From Ruminococcus sp. (GTDB lineage Bacteria; Bacillota; Clostridia; Oscillospirales; Ruminococcaceae), in assembly GCF_024692365.1 (NCBI RefSeq), contig NZ_JAILMR010000109.1, forward strand, positions 1-64,000: DNA of 64,000 nucleotides, read 5' to 3'. Below are positions 16,992 to 25,819 of the stretch, in pieces (position 1 is the first letter of the stretch; every line of letters starts with the position of its first letter). Below the pieces are notes generated by a model. That model was not told the origin of the DNA. It did no database searches and worked only from the letters and a program-made list of their open reading frames with translations. Made by a program: the position numbers and the translations under genes.

Positions 16992-17035
16992 GGAATCAGT
17001 AAAGAAAACAAACCAAGAAACAGGATGGTGATACC

Positions 17036-18625
17036 GTGAACAATTACAGCAATCAAGTAGCGACATACAGCAAGGAAGAGATCATTCCCGAAGCTTTTGA
17101 AGAAACAAACTATGCTTCATTTTCTGAATTATACAGGGATAAAATATCGCAGCTCGGCAAAAAAGAAGGCAGAACGATCAAGACAAGAGAGCTCGCGCTG
17201 GTAGTCAACATCGACTATGAACAGTTCCGAAAATTTATAGTCGGTCATGATAAAAAAACAAAGAAGCGTGACTGCATCATAGCGATCTGTGCAATCATCG
17301 GATGCGATGCCACAGAAACAAATGAAGCATTGAGATTGTACGGTTTTCCAGAACTGGATCAGTACAATCGACGTGACGAGATCATATGGGATCAACTTGC
17401 AGAAGATCCTGATGCACCTGTTTCCATTGATAAGATCAATGAAGCACTTGTCGCGGAACACTATCCTCTGCTTGATATACACGATCACAGAAACGAAAAG
17501 CCGAATGAAAATCAGGCGAACCCCTTCAAACTTGTCAGAAAACATTTCCAGTGTACTATCGAAGGCATCGAGCGTAATTATAAACCTGACAGCTTTCTTG
17601 ATCTGCAATATGATTTAGAATGTTACTACAATATGCGTACCTGTTTTGAATATCTCGGACAGGGCAGACGGTACGAAATCTGCATTCAGTATGAAGACCC
17701 ACACGTTCAAAAATCGGAAAATATCTGGCAGACAGGTATCCGAAGAAGGATATTTCCGAAACGGAAAAAGTACATCGTTTATGCCTATCCGACAGAGAAA
17801 CAGGAGTCCGAACTGCAAGAATTTGAACAGATCGATGATACCGAATTATTCCGTGAATGCTTCCTTGAAATCGAAAAAACAGAGCAGGCCGAAAAGCAAC
17901 GGCTTTGTGACGCGGTCAATGATACTAGAAATTATGGCAGAAGAATTTCAGCTAAAGTCATCGAGAACGATCTGCACATTTTCTGCGAAACATATAACAC
18001 TGACATTCCCGAATTATCTGAATATTATCTCATGGACTACTGCTGCGGCGTATACACGCTGTATGTTCTGAACCGAAGCTGTTTCATGCAGATGTATCTC
18101 ACTGAAGAGAAATATGAGCAGATATACAGCAAGCAACCCTCATTCAGAATTCTGCATTTGCGGAAAACATGGTATGAAACATTCGGGTTCAATTCAGGAA
18201 AGATGAACGACCCCGTTATCGATCAGTTTTCTTCCGAAGAAGAGATTAAATTCTCCATATATGAGGCACGTGATATCGGCACTTTTGAAACTTACGATGA
18301 AAATGCGATCAACGAATTGAGGCTTCAATCTTACCAACAGATGAGATTGGAAATCGACATTCTTATCGAAAAACTACAAACAGGAAAAGCCCATATCTGC
18401 AATCGGAAATTGCTAGGCAAAGATGCGGATAGTCTGATAGCAGCATATTTCGGTGTACAAAGTTTGGAAGAAAAAGGTTATTCGGCAGAGCAATTTCGTG
18501 ATGCTTTTGAACTGGGGCTTCGCACAGTCAATGAGATCGGATCATTTTTGCAAGGGCATAAAATTATGAAAATCAATGAAATATTATCTTCCCCAAAAGC
18601 GAAAGGAGATGAAATCTATGATTGA
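17036..18625 (+). CDS. Unknown protein with N-terminal HTH-like domain, paralog of the next gene
   Basis: This 529-residue protein starts with GTG behind AGGATGGTGA. Residues about 28-105 resemble a helix-turn-helix domain (TRELALVVNIDYEQFRKF, then AICAIIGCDATETNEALRLYG), a layout known from XRE-type regulators. The remainder matches the following gene in two blocks: NDTRNYGRRISAKVIEN to YLMDY (about 295-340), and a C-terminal EIDILIEKL to ELGLRTVNEIGSFL. It has no membrane segment. It overlaps the next gene's RBS region. I recognise no characterised family beyond the HTH; it may regulate its operon or sense a ligand through the shared core. Confidence 0.65.
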   Translation: MNNYSNQVATYSKEEIIPEAFEETNYASFSELYRDKISQLGKKEGRTIKTRELALVVNIDYEQFRKFIVGHDKKTKKRDCIIAICAIIGCDATETNEALRLYGFPELDQYNRRDEIIWDQLAEDPDAPVSIDKINEALVAEHYPLLDIHDHRNEKPNENQANPFKLVRKHFQCTIEGIERNYKPDSFLDLQYDLECYYNMRTCFEYLGQGRRYEICIQYEDPHVQKSENIWQTGIRRRIFPKRKKYIVYAYPTEKQESELQEFEQIDDTELFRECFLEIEKTEQAEKQRLCDAVNDTRNYGRRISAKVIENDLHIFCETYNTDIPELSEYYLMDYCCGVYTLYVLNRSCFMQMYLTEEKYEQIYSKQPSFRILHLRKTWYETFGFNSGKMNDPVIDQFSSEEEIKFSIYEARDIGTFETYDENAINELRLQSYQQMRLEIDILIEKLQTGKAHICNRKLLGKDADSLIAAYFGVQSLEEKGYSAEQFRDAFELGLRTVNEIGSFLQGHKIMKINEILSSPKAKGDEIYD

Positions 18626-19748
18626 GATATTGGACATATCACCGTACAAGATGATCGGTTTTTATAATAACTACGATGATCCGAATGAGTGTCTATCATT
18701 GCTGTATGATCCGTATTCGGTGCAGTTTATGAGAGGAAGTGTACATCTGAAAGACAACGGTCTTGAACGAAGACTGAACATACTACATGATGATGAACTC
18801 GAATGGGGCATTATGAAATCGAAAAGCTCTTTAACCAAAGAAAAACGCGTATCTGTATCGAAGCTTTATTGCATTCAATACGAAGAAGGCGACAAGCAAT
18901 ACGCTTTTTCAGATACGAAAAGTTATGTTCCAGATCAGCCCTGTCCGTATCATGAACTGTTTGAAGAAATGGAATTACAGGAAGAAGCAGAGCGAACAAA
19001 AGCTTTTGCCATGCTGAATGACAGCAGAAATTTCAGCAAGCGTATATCGGCAAAAATCATCGACAACGAACTGCATATCTTTTATGAAACCTATAATTAC
19101 GACAAGCCCGAACTCGAAGAATATTATCTGATGGATTATTATCATGGGACATATCACTTTTCCATAGCGGATAAAAGCAGATTTATGATGCTGTATCTTA
19201 CACCAGAAAAATATGAGAAGATCTATGGCAAATGCAATGCTGTAATCAAGGAACAGTATGATTCACTGGAACCACTCAAGAAATTTCTGGCGGATATCCC
19301 GAAATATGATTATGAATATGATGAAGACAGATGGACTGTCCGACAGAAGATAAAAACATTCCGCCATATGCAGAAAGAGATAGACCTGATGTGTACAAAA
19401 CTGAAATTTGAAAGAGCGTTTATTCGAAGCATATCATGCCTGTGGGTTCCGATACCCGGTATAGAGTTTATTGAGACAGTTTATATCCTGAAGTATTATG
19501 ATGCAGAAAAGGAATTTAACTGTACCGGTCTGGATGATCTCGTATGGGAAGAGATGAGTGTGGAGTACTATAACAGGTCGAAAAAAAGGAAAGAATTCCA
19601 TCTTTCCGACGGCAAGAGAGTTAAACTATCCCTAAAAGATCTGTACCACGGCTTTGAACTGGGTCTGGATACGATAGATGAGATCGGACAGTTTCTTCTG
19701 AAATACGGCAAATTGAGCATTCGCAAATGTCTGAAACAGACCTGCTAA
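18618..19748 (+). CDS. Unknown cytoplasmic protein, paralog of the preceding HTH protein
   Basis: The 376 residues start at ATG 18618 behind AAAGGAGATGAAA; an upstream in-frame ATG lacks an RBS. The central block NDSRNFSKRISAKIIDN, ELHIFYETYN, YLMDYYHG and the C-terminal GFELGLDTIDEIGQFL align clearly with the upstream protein, but the HTH-like N-terminus is absent. This suggests a tandem duplication followed by loss or gain of the DNA-binding domain. It overlaps the upstream gene by eight bases and is followed closely by a sirtuin gene. Function unknown. Confidence 0.7.
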   Translation: MIEILDISPYKMIGFYNNYDDPNECLSLLYDPYSVQFMRGSVHLKDNGLERRLNILHDDELEWGIMKSKSSLTKEKRVSVSKLYCIQYEEGDKQYAFSDTKSYVPDQPCPYHELFEEMELQEEAERTKAFAMLNDSRNFSKRISAKIIDNELHIFYETYNYDKPELEEYYLMDYYHGTYHFSIADKSRFMMLYLTPEKYEKIYGKCNAVIKEQYDSLEPLKKFLADIPKYDYEYDEDRWTVRQKIKTFRHMQKEIDLMCTKLKFERAFIRSISCLWVPIPGIEFIETVYILKYYDAEKEFNCTGLDDLVWEEMSVEYYNRSKKRKEFHLSDGKRVKLSLKDLYHGFELGLDTIDEIGQFLLKYGKLSIRKCLKQTC

Positions 19749-19767
19749 ATGGAAAGGAGTAATTGCT

Positions 19768-20496
19768 ATGGAATCCAAAGAAGAAAAGATCAAAGCACTT
19801 CGCAAAGCAGTTGATGAAGCTGATAACATCGTGTTTTTCGGCGGTGCGGGTGTATCGACAGAGAGCGGACTGCCTGATTTCCGCGGAGAGCAGGGATTGT
19901 ACCGTAAAAAATATGGTCTGCCGCCTCAATCATATTTCAGTCTGCGACTGCTGAAATATAATCCCGAAGAGTTTTTCAAATTTCAGCGTAAGCGAATTTT
20001 GGGTTATGATGTTAAGCCGAATGCGGCGCATCTGAAACTGGCTGAATGGGAAAAACAAGGAAAACTCCGTGCCATAATCACACAAAATATCGATGGACTT
20101 CATCAGGAAGCAGGCAGTAAAAAAGTGATAGAACTGCACGGAAATACAAAACACTGCCACTGCATGGTCTGCCATAAATCATATAAATTATCCGCAATAA
20201 TGGAAACAGAAGGTGTACCGCGCTGCAAAATATGCCACGGCATCATCAAGCCTGATACTGTTCTTTACGGCGAAAAGCTTGATGTACGTCTGCTGGAAAA
20301 AGCAGCGGATCATATCAGAAAGGCAGATATGCTTATCGTCGGCGGTACATCACTGACGGTAAATCCTGCTGTCAGTCTGGTACATGAATGCAGAAATAAA
20401 CCCCTTGTCATTATCAATCTGGGACTTACTCCACTTGATGACCGTGCGGATATACGTATCTACGACAAGATAGGAAAGGTATTTTCTGTGTTGTAA
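19768..20496 (+). CDS. NAD-dependent protein deacylase, sirtuin family
   Basis: The 242 residues show all core SIR2 motifs: GGAGVSTESGLPDFRG (NAD binding, about 25-40), TQNIDGLH (near 111) and the catalytic His in ELHGN (near 129). A zinc site is formed by CMVC and CKIC, and GGTSLTVNP lies near the end. The protein should remove acyl groups from lysines using NAD+. It is a normal-length bacterial CobB-type enzyme, not one of the long antiphage SIR2 fusions. An RBS (GAAAGGAG) lies just upstream, and the gene is 19 bp after the paralog pair, so the three are probably one transcript. Confidence 0.93.
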   Translation: MESKEEKIKALRKAVDEADNIVFFGGAGVSTESGLPDFRGEQGLYRKKYGLPPQSYFSLRLLKYNPEEFFKFQRKRILGYDVKPNAAHLKLAEWEKQGKLRAIITQNIDGLHQEAGSKKVIELHGNTKHCHCMVCHKSYKLSAIMETEGVPRCKICHGIIKPDTVLYGEKLDVRLLEKAADHIRKADMLIVGGTSLTVNPAVSLVHECRNKPLVIINLGLTPLDDRADIRIYDKIGKVFSVL

Positions 20497-20520
20497 TAGA
20501 ACCCATTATGGACTAAAAAA

Positions 20521-20567
20521 CGATCGCCCCGCTCCCCTACTATAATCGGAACGAGGCGATTTTTTCG
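20521..20567. terminator. Bidirectional terminator between convergent genes
   Basis: ATCGCCCCGCTCC pairs with GGAACGAGGCGAT; a T tract follows on the plus strand and a complementary one on the minus strand. It serves the sirtuin operon and the convergent lipoprotein gene. Confidence 0.75.
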
Positions 20568-20576
20568 TATTGGTGA

Positions 20577-21743
20577 TCAGCCAATTACACCTTTTGCGTG
20601 CTCAAATAAATCGTCAAGGCTATATTTATCGATCCTTGATACATCCTCTGTTTCAAGTTCATGATCATTCAAAGCTTTCGGGATCTTGGAGATCGGATAA
20701 ACTCCGACATTGCCTTTTCCATCCTTTTTGTTGACTGCCGTATAACAGCAACCGCCATCTACAATGATAACAAAATAATCATACTTTGATATTTCATCAA
20801 AATAAGTTTCAGCCGTTTTTCTTATTTCTGAAACATCGATGGCTGACGGAACATTATAATTCATACTATCGTCAGAACCGATTATATAAGCACCACGCAG
20901 ATCAGCTCCGGTAATTTCTATATCTACCAAAGCAGATGCAAAAGAAACATATACACTTTTTGCCGTAGCATTAGATTGAGTTTGTTTTGCCTTTTTTACA
21001 TACTTTCTCATTGTATTATTTACTTTCCAGCCTTCACCATCTAAATAGTAAACATAGAAATAATCCTCATCGGGTTCGCCGTCTTTAGTGTAATAAACGG
21101 TAACATCATATCCTTCCGTTGCTTTATATCTATGTTCTATACTATCTTCTTCCGCAGCAGTCTGAGCCATAAAAGTGTAGTATAATTCTTCGCGCTGTTC
21201 ATCTGTCAGTGCTTCAACATCTCCGCCATATTCTTCTAGTTTATCGATCAAACCGGCGATCTGATCATAAGACAGCATAAGCTGATCAAGTTCATCATCT
21301 TTCAACTGGCTTTCTTTTACAATATCCGTAATTACATAGTTGGTCTTATTACCACCTAATTCTTCTTCAAGAACATTTCCATTAAGCTGAGAAAACTTTA
21401 ACATCCAATCAACTGCTTTGTCAGGATATGTTATTCTGAGCATCTTTTCATAGTCGTTCTCATTTGAAGCATCAAAATATGCTCTCAGAGCATCTTCATA
21501 ACCAGAGTATTCTTCTGAAGTATCGCTTGTGGATTCGGAAGATAAAGTATCATCACTGTCAGCTGAACTATCTTCGCTGTCCGATGTATCATCTGAAACA
21601 TCATTGCTGTCATTATCGGATTTTACCTCGGACACTGTGCTGACTTTATCGCCATCATTTTTCGATTCATCAACATTTCCACAGCCTGAAAACAGTGCTC
21701 CTATGATCGTTATTGCAATTACACTTGCGAGTATTCTTTTCAT
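20577..21743 (-). CDS. Lipoprotein with acidic Ser/Asp-rich linker
   Basis: The 388 residues open with a lipoprotein signal peptide (MKRILASVIAITIIGAL) and lipobox FSGC, so the mature protein is membrane-anchored outside. A linker of about 55 residues is nearly all Ser, Asp, Glu and Val. The next part (ALRAYFDASNENDYEKMLRITYP) recalls small NTF2-like/DUF4878-type folds of lipoproteins. The C-terminal half (about 250-388) is unassigned. An RBS (AAAGGAGA) and a consensus promoter lie upstream. Function unknown. Confidence 0.75.
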   Translation of the reverse strand: MKRILASVIAITIIGALFSGCGNVDESKNDGDKVSTVSEVKSDNDSNDVSDDTSDSEDSSADSDDTLSSESTSDTSEEYSGYEDALRAYFDASNENDYEKMLRITYPDKAVDWMLKFSQLNGNVLEEELGGNKTNYVITDIVKESQLKDDELDQLMLSYDQIAGLIDKLEEYGGDVEALTDEQREELYYTFMAQTAAEEDSIEHRYKATEGYDVTVYYTKDGEPDEDYFYVYYLDGEGWKVNNTMRKYVKKAKQTQSNATAKSVYVSFASALVDIEITGADLRGAYIIGSDDSMNYNVPSAIDVSEIRKTAETYFDEISKYDYFVIIVDGGCCYTAVNKKDGKGNVGVYPISKIPKALNDHELETEDVSRIDKYSLDDLFEHAKGVIG

Positions 21744-21797
21744 TTGTATCTCCTTTGTTGGTATAATAGATAGACTTTGCGCCTGCCTTTATATGTG

Positions 21798-21826
21798 ATT
21801 ATACAACGAAGTAAAAAATATGTCAA
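21798..21826 (-). promoter_or_regulatory. Promoter of the lipoprotein gene at 21743
   Basis: Minus-strand TTGACA (21826-21821), 17-bp spacer, TATAAT (21803-21798); both hexamers are consensus. Confidence 0.8.
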
Positions 21827-21860
21827 TGTGAAATATGCCAAAAAGCTATTATCTAAAATA

Positions 21861-22529
21861 TTACACGGATAATTTTCTTAGACCTGCTTTGTCTGTAATA
21901 CGAACACCTTTTCGTGAAACTTCAACCAGACCTTCCGAGGAAAGATATTTCAAAGTTCGTGAAACCACCTCTCGTGCTGAGCCGATATATTTTGCTATCT
22001 GCTCATGGGTCAGTAAAATTTCATCAGAATTTGTACGTGCAGATTCGTCGATAAGAAAAATTGCAAGCCGCTTATCCATGCTCATAAATAATATCTGCTG
22101 CATGACCCACATTACATCTGAAAACCTGCTTACCGCAGTTTCAAGTGAAAAAATGCGGATATCCTTGTACTTCTGCGATAAAGTATTGAACACCGTTCCG
22201 CCGATGATTATACACTCGCTGTCCTCCTCTGCATCTATCGTCACATCAAAAGTGATACTTTCCAAAACGCAAGATGCCGACAGCATACACATATCCCCCG
22301 GAAACAATCGATAAAGCGTGATATCCTTTCCGTTTTCGGACAAAATATACACTCGCAGACAGCCCGATCTCACGAAAATCACCCCGGAGCACTCTCCCCC
22401 GCTGTGGATATTTTCCCCCGCGGCAAAGGAACGGGAAACCGTGTTTTCACATATGATACTGCGGTCTGTTTCTTCGATATCGTCCCAGAACGGAAGTAAA
22501 GTTTTTAATAAATCCTGCGGAAACTTCAC
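21861..22529 (-). CDS. Crp/Fnr-family transcription regulator
   Basis: The 222 residues have a cyclic-nucleotide-binding-like fold (about 15-140; FAAGENIHSGGECSGVIFVRSG) and a C-terminal winged helix (about 150-215; GSAREVVSRTLKYL and GLVEVSRKGVRI). GTG at 22529 is set by AAGGGGG. There is no N-terminal Cys cluster of the classic Fnr type, so direct [4Fe-4S] oxygen sensing is not supported. It lies downstream of the redox operon but has its own promoter. In anaerobic Firmicutes such regulators often control nitrosative or oxidative stress genes; the neighbouring CoA-disulfide reductase operon is a natural target. Confidence 0.88.
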   Translation of the reverse strand: MKFPQDLLKTLLPFWDDIEETDRSIICENTVSRSFAAGENIHSGGECSGVIFVRSGCLRVYILSENGKDITLYRLFPGDMCMLSASCVLESITFDVTIDAEEDSECIIIGGTVFNTLSQKYKDIRIFSLETAVSRFSDVMWVMQQILFMSMDKRLAIFLIDESARTNSDEILLTHEQIAKYIGSAREVVSRTLKYLSSEGLVEVSRKGVRITDKAGLRKLSV

Positions 22530-22558
22530 GTCAATACCCCCTTAATATTTCTACATCA

Positions 22559-22587
22559 AGTATACCACAAAATTGAAATTTTAGCAA
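22559..22587 (-). promoter_or_regulatory. Promoter of the Crp/Fnr gene
   Basis: Minus-strand TTGCTA (22587-22582), 17-bp spacer, TATACT (22564-22559). Confidence 0.6.
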
Positions 22588-22590
22588 CAG

Positions 22591-22622
22591 CAAAGGACGC
22601 ATCTCTATCGAAATGCGTCCTT
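22591..22622 (-). terminator. Terminator of the redox operon
   Basis: A perfect 10-bp stem (22593-22602 with 22613-22622) lies just after the oxidoreductase stop; on the minus strand it ends in TTTGCTGTT. It overlaps the region of the next promoter. Confidence 0.7.
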
Positions 22623-22626
22623 AAAA

Positions 22627-24297
22627 TTATTTACATTCTGTGCAGATATAGGGTGGAACGGTTCTGTCGTGGAGTACAGATTCATACAGTCTCCAGCCGC
22701 CTGCAAGGTTATAACACGTAAGTCCATGACCCTCAAGGATCCGACAAGCAATATAACTGCGGAGCCCGCTGTGACAGTGTACGTAGACAGGTTTGTTCTT
22801 CGGTATCTTGTCAAGATTATCTCTCAGTTCATCTAGGGGAATATTGAAAAATCCATCGATTTTTCCCCTTGCGACTTCGGTTTTTGTTCTGACATCGAGC
22901 AATGTTACACTTCCGTCACGTGGCAGATCTTCAACATCGTGCCAGAAAAACTGCTTTATTTTGCCTGTGATGATATTTTCAGCAACGAAGCCTGCCATAT
23001 TCACAGGGTCTTTTGCACTTCCGAATGGTGGAGCATAACATAATTCCAGTTCTGCAAGATCGGTGACTTTTGCACCAAATCGAATAGCGGTCGCAAGAAC
23101 GTCCATGCGCTTGTCAACACCGTCAAACCCGACTATCTGCGCTCCTATCAGCCGAAGCGTCTGCTTATCCCAAAGAATTTTGACCGACATATTTTTAGCT
23201 CCGGGATAATAGCTTGCGTGTGAAGCGGAAAAGGTGTAGGTTTTATCGAAATCTATACCCATGGCTTTTGCACGTTTTTCGTTCAATCCAGTTGAGGCAG
23301 CAGTCATATCAAAGAGCTTTATTATTGCCGAACCCTGCGTGCCATTATATTCAGAAGGGATTCCTGCGATGTTATCAGCGGCTATCCTTCCCTGCTTATT
23401 TGCGGGACCTGCAAGAGGTATAAATGAGGGCTCACCTGTCACAAAATCAGCGACTTCAACAGCATCTCCAACTGCATAAATATCAGGGAAATTTGTCTGC
23501 ATCTGTTTGTTGACAATGATACTCCCCCGCTGATTGAGTTCGATACCGCATTCCTTTGCAAGTGATGTTTCAGGTCGAACACCAACGGACAGGATAACCA
23601 TATCTGCCGAAATACTGCCATTTTGCAGGAACACTTCATTCTCCGTGATCTTTGTAACGGCGTTACCAAGATACAGGCTGATGCCGTTATCGCGCAGATA
23701 ACGGTGAACATCTGCCGCCATATCTCCATCAAGAGGTGCGATGAGATGATCTGCAAGTTCAACGATACTTACTTCAAGCCCTGCCTTTACAAGGTTCTCA
23801 GCCATCTCAACACCGATATATCCTCCACCCACAACAACTGCCTTTTTGGAATTTTCAGCTTCAATATAAGATTTTATCTTCATGGTATCGGGGATATTTC
23901 TCAGGGTGAAAACGTGGGGTAAATCGACGCCCTCGATCGGTGGTTTTATCGGTTCTGCACCCGGAGACAGAATCAGTTTATCATAAGAGAGTTCGTATTC
24001 CCCATTATTATCAAGTTCTCGAACGACAACGATATGCTTATCTGGCTTTACAGCGACAGCTTCATTTCGTACTCGTACATCAATGTTAAATCTTGCTTTG
24101 AAACTCTGCGGTGTCTGCAAAGTAAGCATACGCTCATCCTTTATCTCACCGCCGATGAAATACGGCAGTCCGCAGTTGGCGAAAGAAATATGATGCCCAC
24201 GCTCCAGAATGATTATCTCGTCCTGCTCGCGCAGTCTGCGAAGTCTTGCGGCAGCAGAAGCACCACCTGCTACACCGCCAATAATAACTGTTCTCAT
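22627..24297 (-). CDS. CoA-disulfide reductase-type FAD oxidoreductase with rhodanese domain
   Basis: The 556 residues start with the FAD dinucleotide motif IIGGVAGGASAAARLRR. SFANCGLPYFIGG then gives the single redox-active Cys near residue 43, typical of CoA-disulfide reductases and NADH oxidase/persulfide reductases. A second dinucleotide site (VVGGGYIGVEMAENL) is near 155 and the FAD-binding DIYAVGDAVE near 275. Residues about 455-550 form a rhodanese domain with active Cys in VHCHSGLRS. Such fusions reduce CoA-disulfide, CoA-persulfide or polysulfide with NAD(P)H. It overlaps the upstream Fe-S gene by ATGA, and ferredoxin and membrane Fe-S protein are in the same operon, implying a sulfur or redox-stress role. 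Confidence 0.9.
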   Translation of the reverse strand: MRTVIIGGVAGGASAAARLRRLREQDEIIILERGHHISFANCGLPYFIGGEIKDERMLTLQTPQSFKARFNIDVRVRNEAVAVKPDKHIVVVRELDNNGEYELSYDKLILSPGAEPIKPPIEGVDLPHVFTLRNIPDTMKIKSYIEAENSKKAVVVGGGYIGVEMAENLVKAGLEVSIVELADHLIAPLDGDMAADVHRYLRDNGISLYLGNAVTKITENEVFLQNGSISADMVILSVGVRPETSLAKECGIELNQRGSIIVNKQMQTNFPDIYAVGDAVEVADFVTGEPSFIPLAGPANKQGRIAADNIAGIPSEYNGTQGSAIIKLFDMTAASTGLNEKRAKAMGIDFDKTYTFSASHASYYPGAKNMSVKILWDKQTLRLIGAQIVGFDGVDKRMDVLATAIRFGAKVTDLAELELCYAPPFGSAKDPVNMAGFVAENIITGKIKQFFWHDVEDLPRDGSVTLLDVRTKTEVARGKIDGFFNIPLDELRDNLDKIPKNKPVYVHCHSGLRSYIACRILEGHGLTCYNLAGGWRLYESVLHDRTVPPYICTECK

Positions 24298-24875
24298 GAT
24301 TTGACCTCCTTATGTTTAGCTTTACAAATGAGTTGTGTCATTGTCCCCATAGGACAGTATACACACCATGAACGCGGTTTAAACAAGATCATTGTAACAA
24401 AACCCAGAACCGTCGATGTGAGCATGACACTGTAAAAACCGAAAGCGAATTGTGCGACGCCATCAGAAACAAGTGTACCGTGATATGCCCAGTGCCACGG
24501 CAGTTTGAATGTCCACAACAGTGTGACTTTCTGCGCAAGTGTTCTTTCTCCTGCGAACACAAGATACGTGTTCCAGAGCATCATGAAAAACATCGTAAAG
24601 AAGAAAATCAAAAATCCATAGCGGAAATATTTTGACTTCATCCACTTTGGCATATCGTGTTTTCGGGACAAACCGAAGCGTCCTCCAAGTAGTGAAAACA
24701 ACTGACCTCTGCCGCAGTATTTGTTACAATAAGCCTTATTGCCATGACCGATAGAGATCATCAGCGGCACAACAAAACATATCAGACCGAGCCACGCAAA
24801 CAGGATATTTAAAAATCCTAGTATCAGATAAGTCAGGGAAAATATCCAGAGATGATCGTACCATTTCTTTTTCAT
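24294..24875 (-). CDS. Membrane 4Fe-4S protein, NosR/NapH-like
   Basis: 193 residues from ATG 24875, which follows GGGAGG; upstream ATGs lack an RBS. There are about four membrane segments. A Cys pair occurs in NKAYCNKYCGRGQLF (near residue 50) and a second in RSWCVYCPMGTM (near 180). These CxxxC/CxxCP arrangements are those of NapH/NosR-type quinol-linked ferredoxin-like membrane proteins, with fewer Cys than full members. It is coupled by overlap both to the ferredoxin before and the CoA-disulfide reductase after. I infer an electron relay between membrane and the oxidoreductase. Confidence 0.75.
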   Translation of the reverse strand: MKKKWYDHLWIFSLTYLILGFLNILFAWLGLICFVVPLMISIGHGNKAYCNKYCGRGQLFSLLGGRFGLSRKHDMPKWMKSKYFRYGFLIFFFTMFFMMLWNTYLVFAGERTLAQKVTLLWTFKLPWHWAYHGTLVSDGVAQFAFGFYSVMLTSTVLGFVTMILFKPRSWCVYCPMGTMTQLICKAKHKEVKS

Positions 24876-25066
24876 TCCTGCACCTCCCGAAGTTCGATGA
24901 TGCTTGCAGGACATTCCTTGACACACTTTCCGCAGCCGACACAAAGCTGTTCATCAATTACAGCACAGATACCCATTGGTACCGTTATCGCGGCTCTGGG
25001 ACAAACCTTAACACAACAGCCGCAGGCTACGCATTGTTCTTTTTTGACTTTTGCTTTACGTTTCAT
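24872..25066 (-). CDS. 2[4Fe-4S] ferredoxin
   Basis: 64 residues. ATG 25066 follows AGGAGG at ideal distance; the upstream ATG at 25096 does not. Two cluster motifs are complete: CVACGCCVKVCP (near 10-21) and CVGCGKCVKECP (near 39-50). It is a soluble low-potential electron carrier and the first gene of the operon with the membrane Fe-S protein and CoA-disulfide reductase. Confidence 0.92.
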   Translation of the reverse strand: MKRKAKVKKEQCVACGCCVKVCPRAAITVPMGICAVIDEQLCVGCGKCVKECPASIIELREVQE

Positions 25067-25819
25067 ACAGCATACCTCCTGAGTATATGATACCACAGGC
25101 GGGAGATGTTTTCAGTGAGTTAGTCACAAATTGAGAAGTTGAATTTTATATCAGATAAGATCGGTCAGGTTTGAAAATCAAGTTAATTATTTTAACTATA
25201 CTAGGCTGTTTACGCACTTATCGTTCATGGCTTTTAGTTGTATTTTTGATATTATAAACGATTGGCTGAGATCTGTCAAGGGTAATTTTCGTAGTTGATG
25301 AAGCTGCAGAATTTTAATTTTTTGAACCTTTATCTTCACATAAGACTGCCAACTTTTTTATCTCATGGTGGATATTCTTATCATTAACATTCTTCTCCAT
25401 AATGTTCAGATCAACTTAACGTATATTACAGGGGTTCAGGTAAGCGCACAACCGTAAAATTGCCCATTAATCATTAATCCTTATTATTTGAATTTAACAA
25501 AAATATTAACAATCGCAAGAATTTACTTTACATACGATAATTGCTATGTTATTATAATAGTGTAGGTGAACTGAAAAACGGTCATTTTGTTTTTTTGATA
25601 TTCGAGAAAACGTTTTTTCTCATGCGCTTTTGTGCTGAGATACAATAACAAAAATGATCTCCGTTTGCCCGAAGACAGAACTTATTTTCATTTCAGAGAT
25701 ACACATTTATCAGCCGCGCAAGCCTTTAACCCAAGTTTTTTTGCGACGGCTCTGAAATCGTTTACGAAGACTTGAAAATGAGGATCTGCAAAAAATTACC
25801 TACAGAAAGGAAGATTTAT
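25067..25819 (+). other. Long 5' region of the GH9 gene
   Basis: About 750 bp without a gene between divergent operons. A TATAAT at 25553-25558 is the best -10 for the cellulase, with only a poor -35 (TTTACA at 25527-25532 is 20 bp away), so an activator may be needed. The implied leader is about 255 nt. No known riboswitch pattern was seen. Confidence 0.45.

Noticed and set aside
19768..20496. SIR2 gene as an antiphage (Thoeris or SIR2-STALD type) effector
   Set aside because: The protein is a short, complete CobB-type deacylase with zinc Cys pairs; known defence SIR2 proteins are longer or fused to other domains.
20521..20567. CRISPR-like or mobile-element inverted repeat
   Set aside because: It is a single hairpin with a T tract between convergent genes, a normal bidirectional terminator.
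25162..25172. A TTGA-TCAA palindrome as a Crp/Fnr site near the redox operon
   Set aside because: Its inner gap is three bases (TTGA-AAA-TCAA) rather than the six of the standard Crp/Fnr box, so it does not fit the family site.
25067..25819. A possible riboswitch in the long GH9 leader
   Set aside because: I could see no conserved riboswitch core or strong terminator/antiterminator pair, only a weak promoter.
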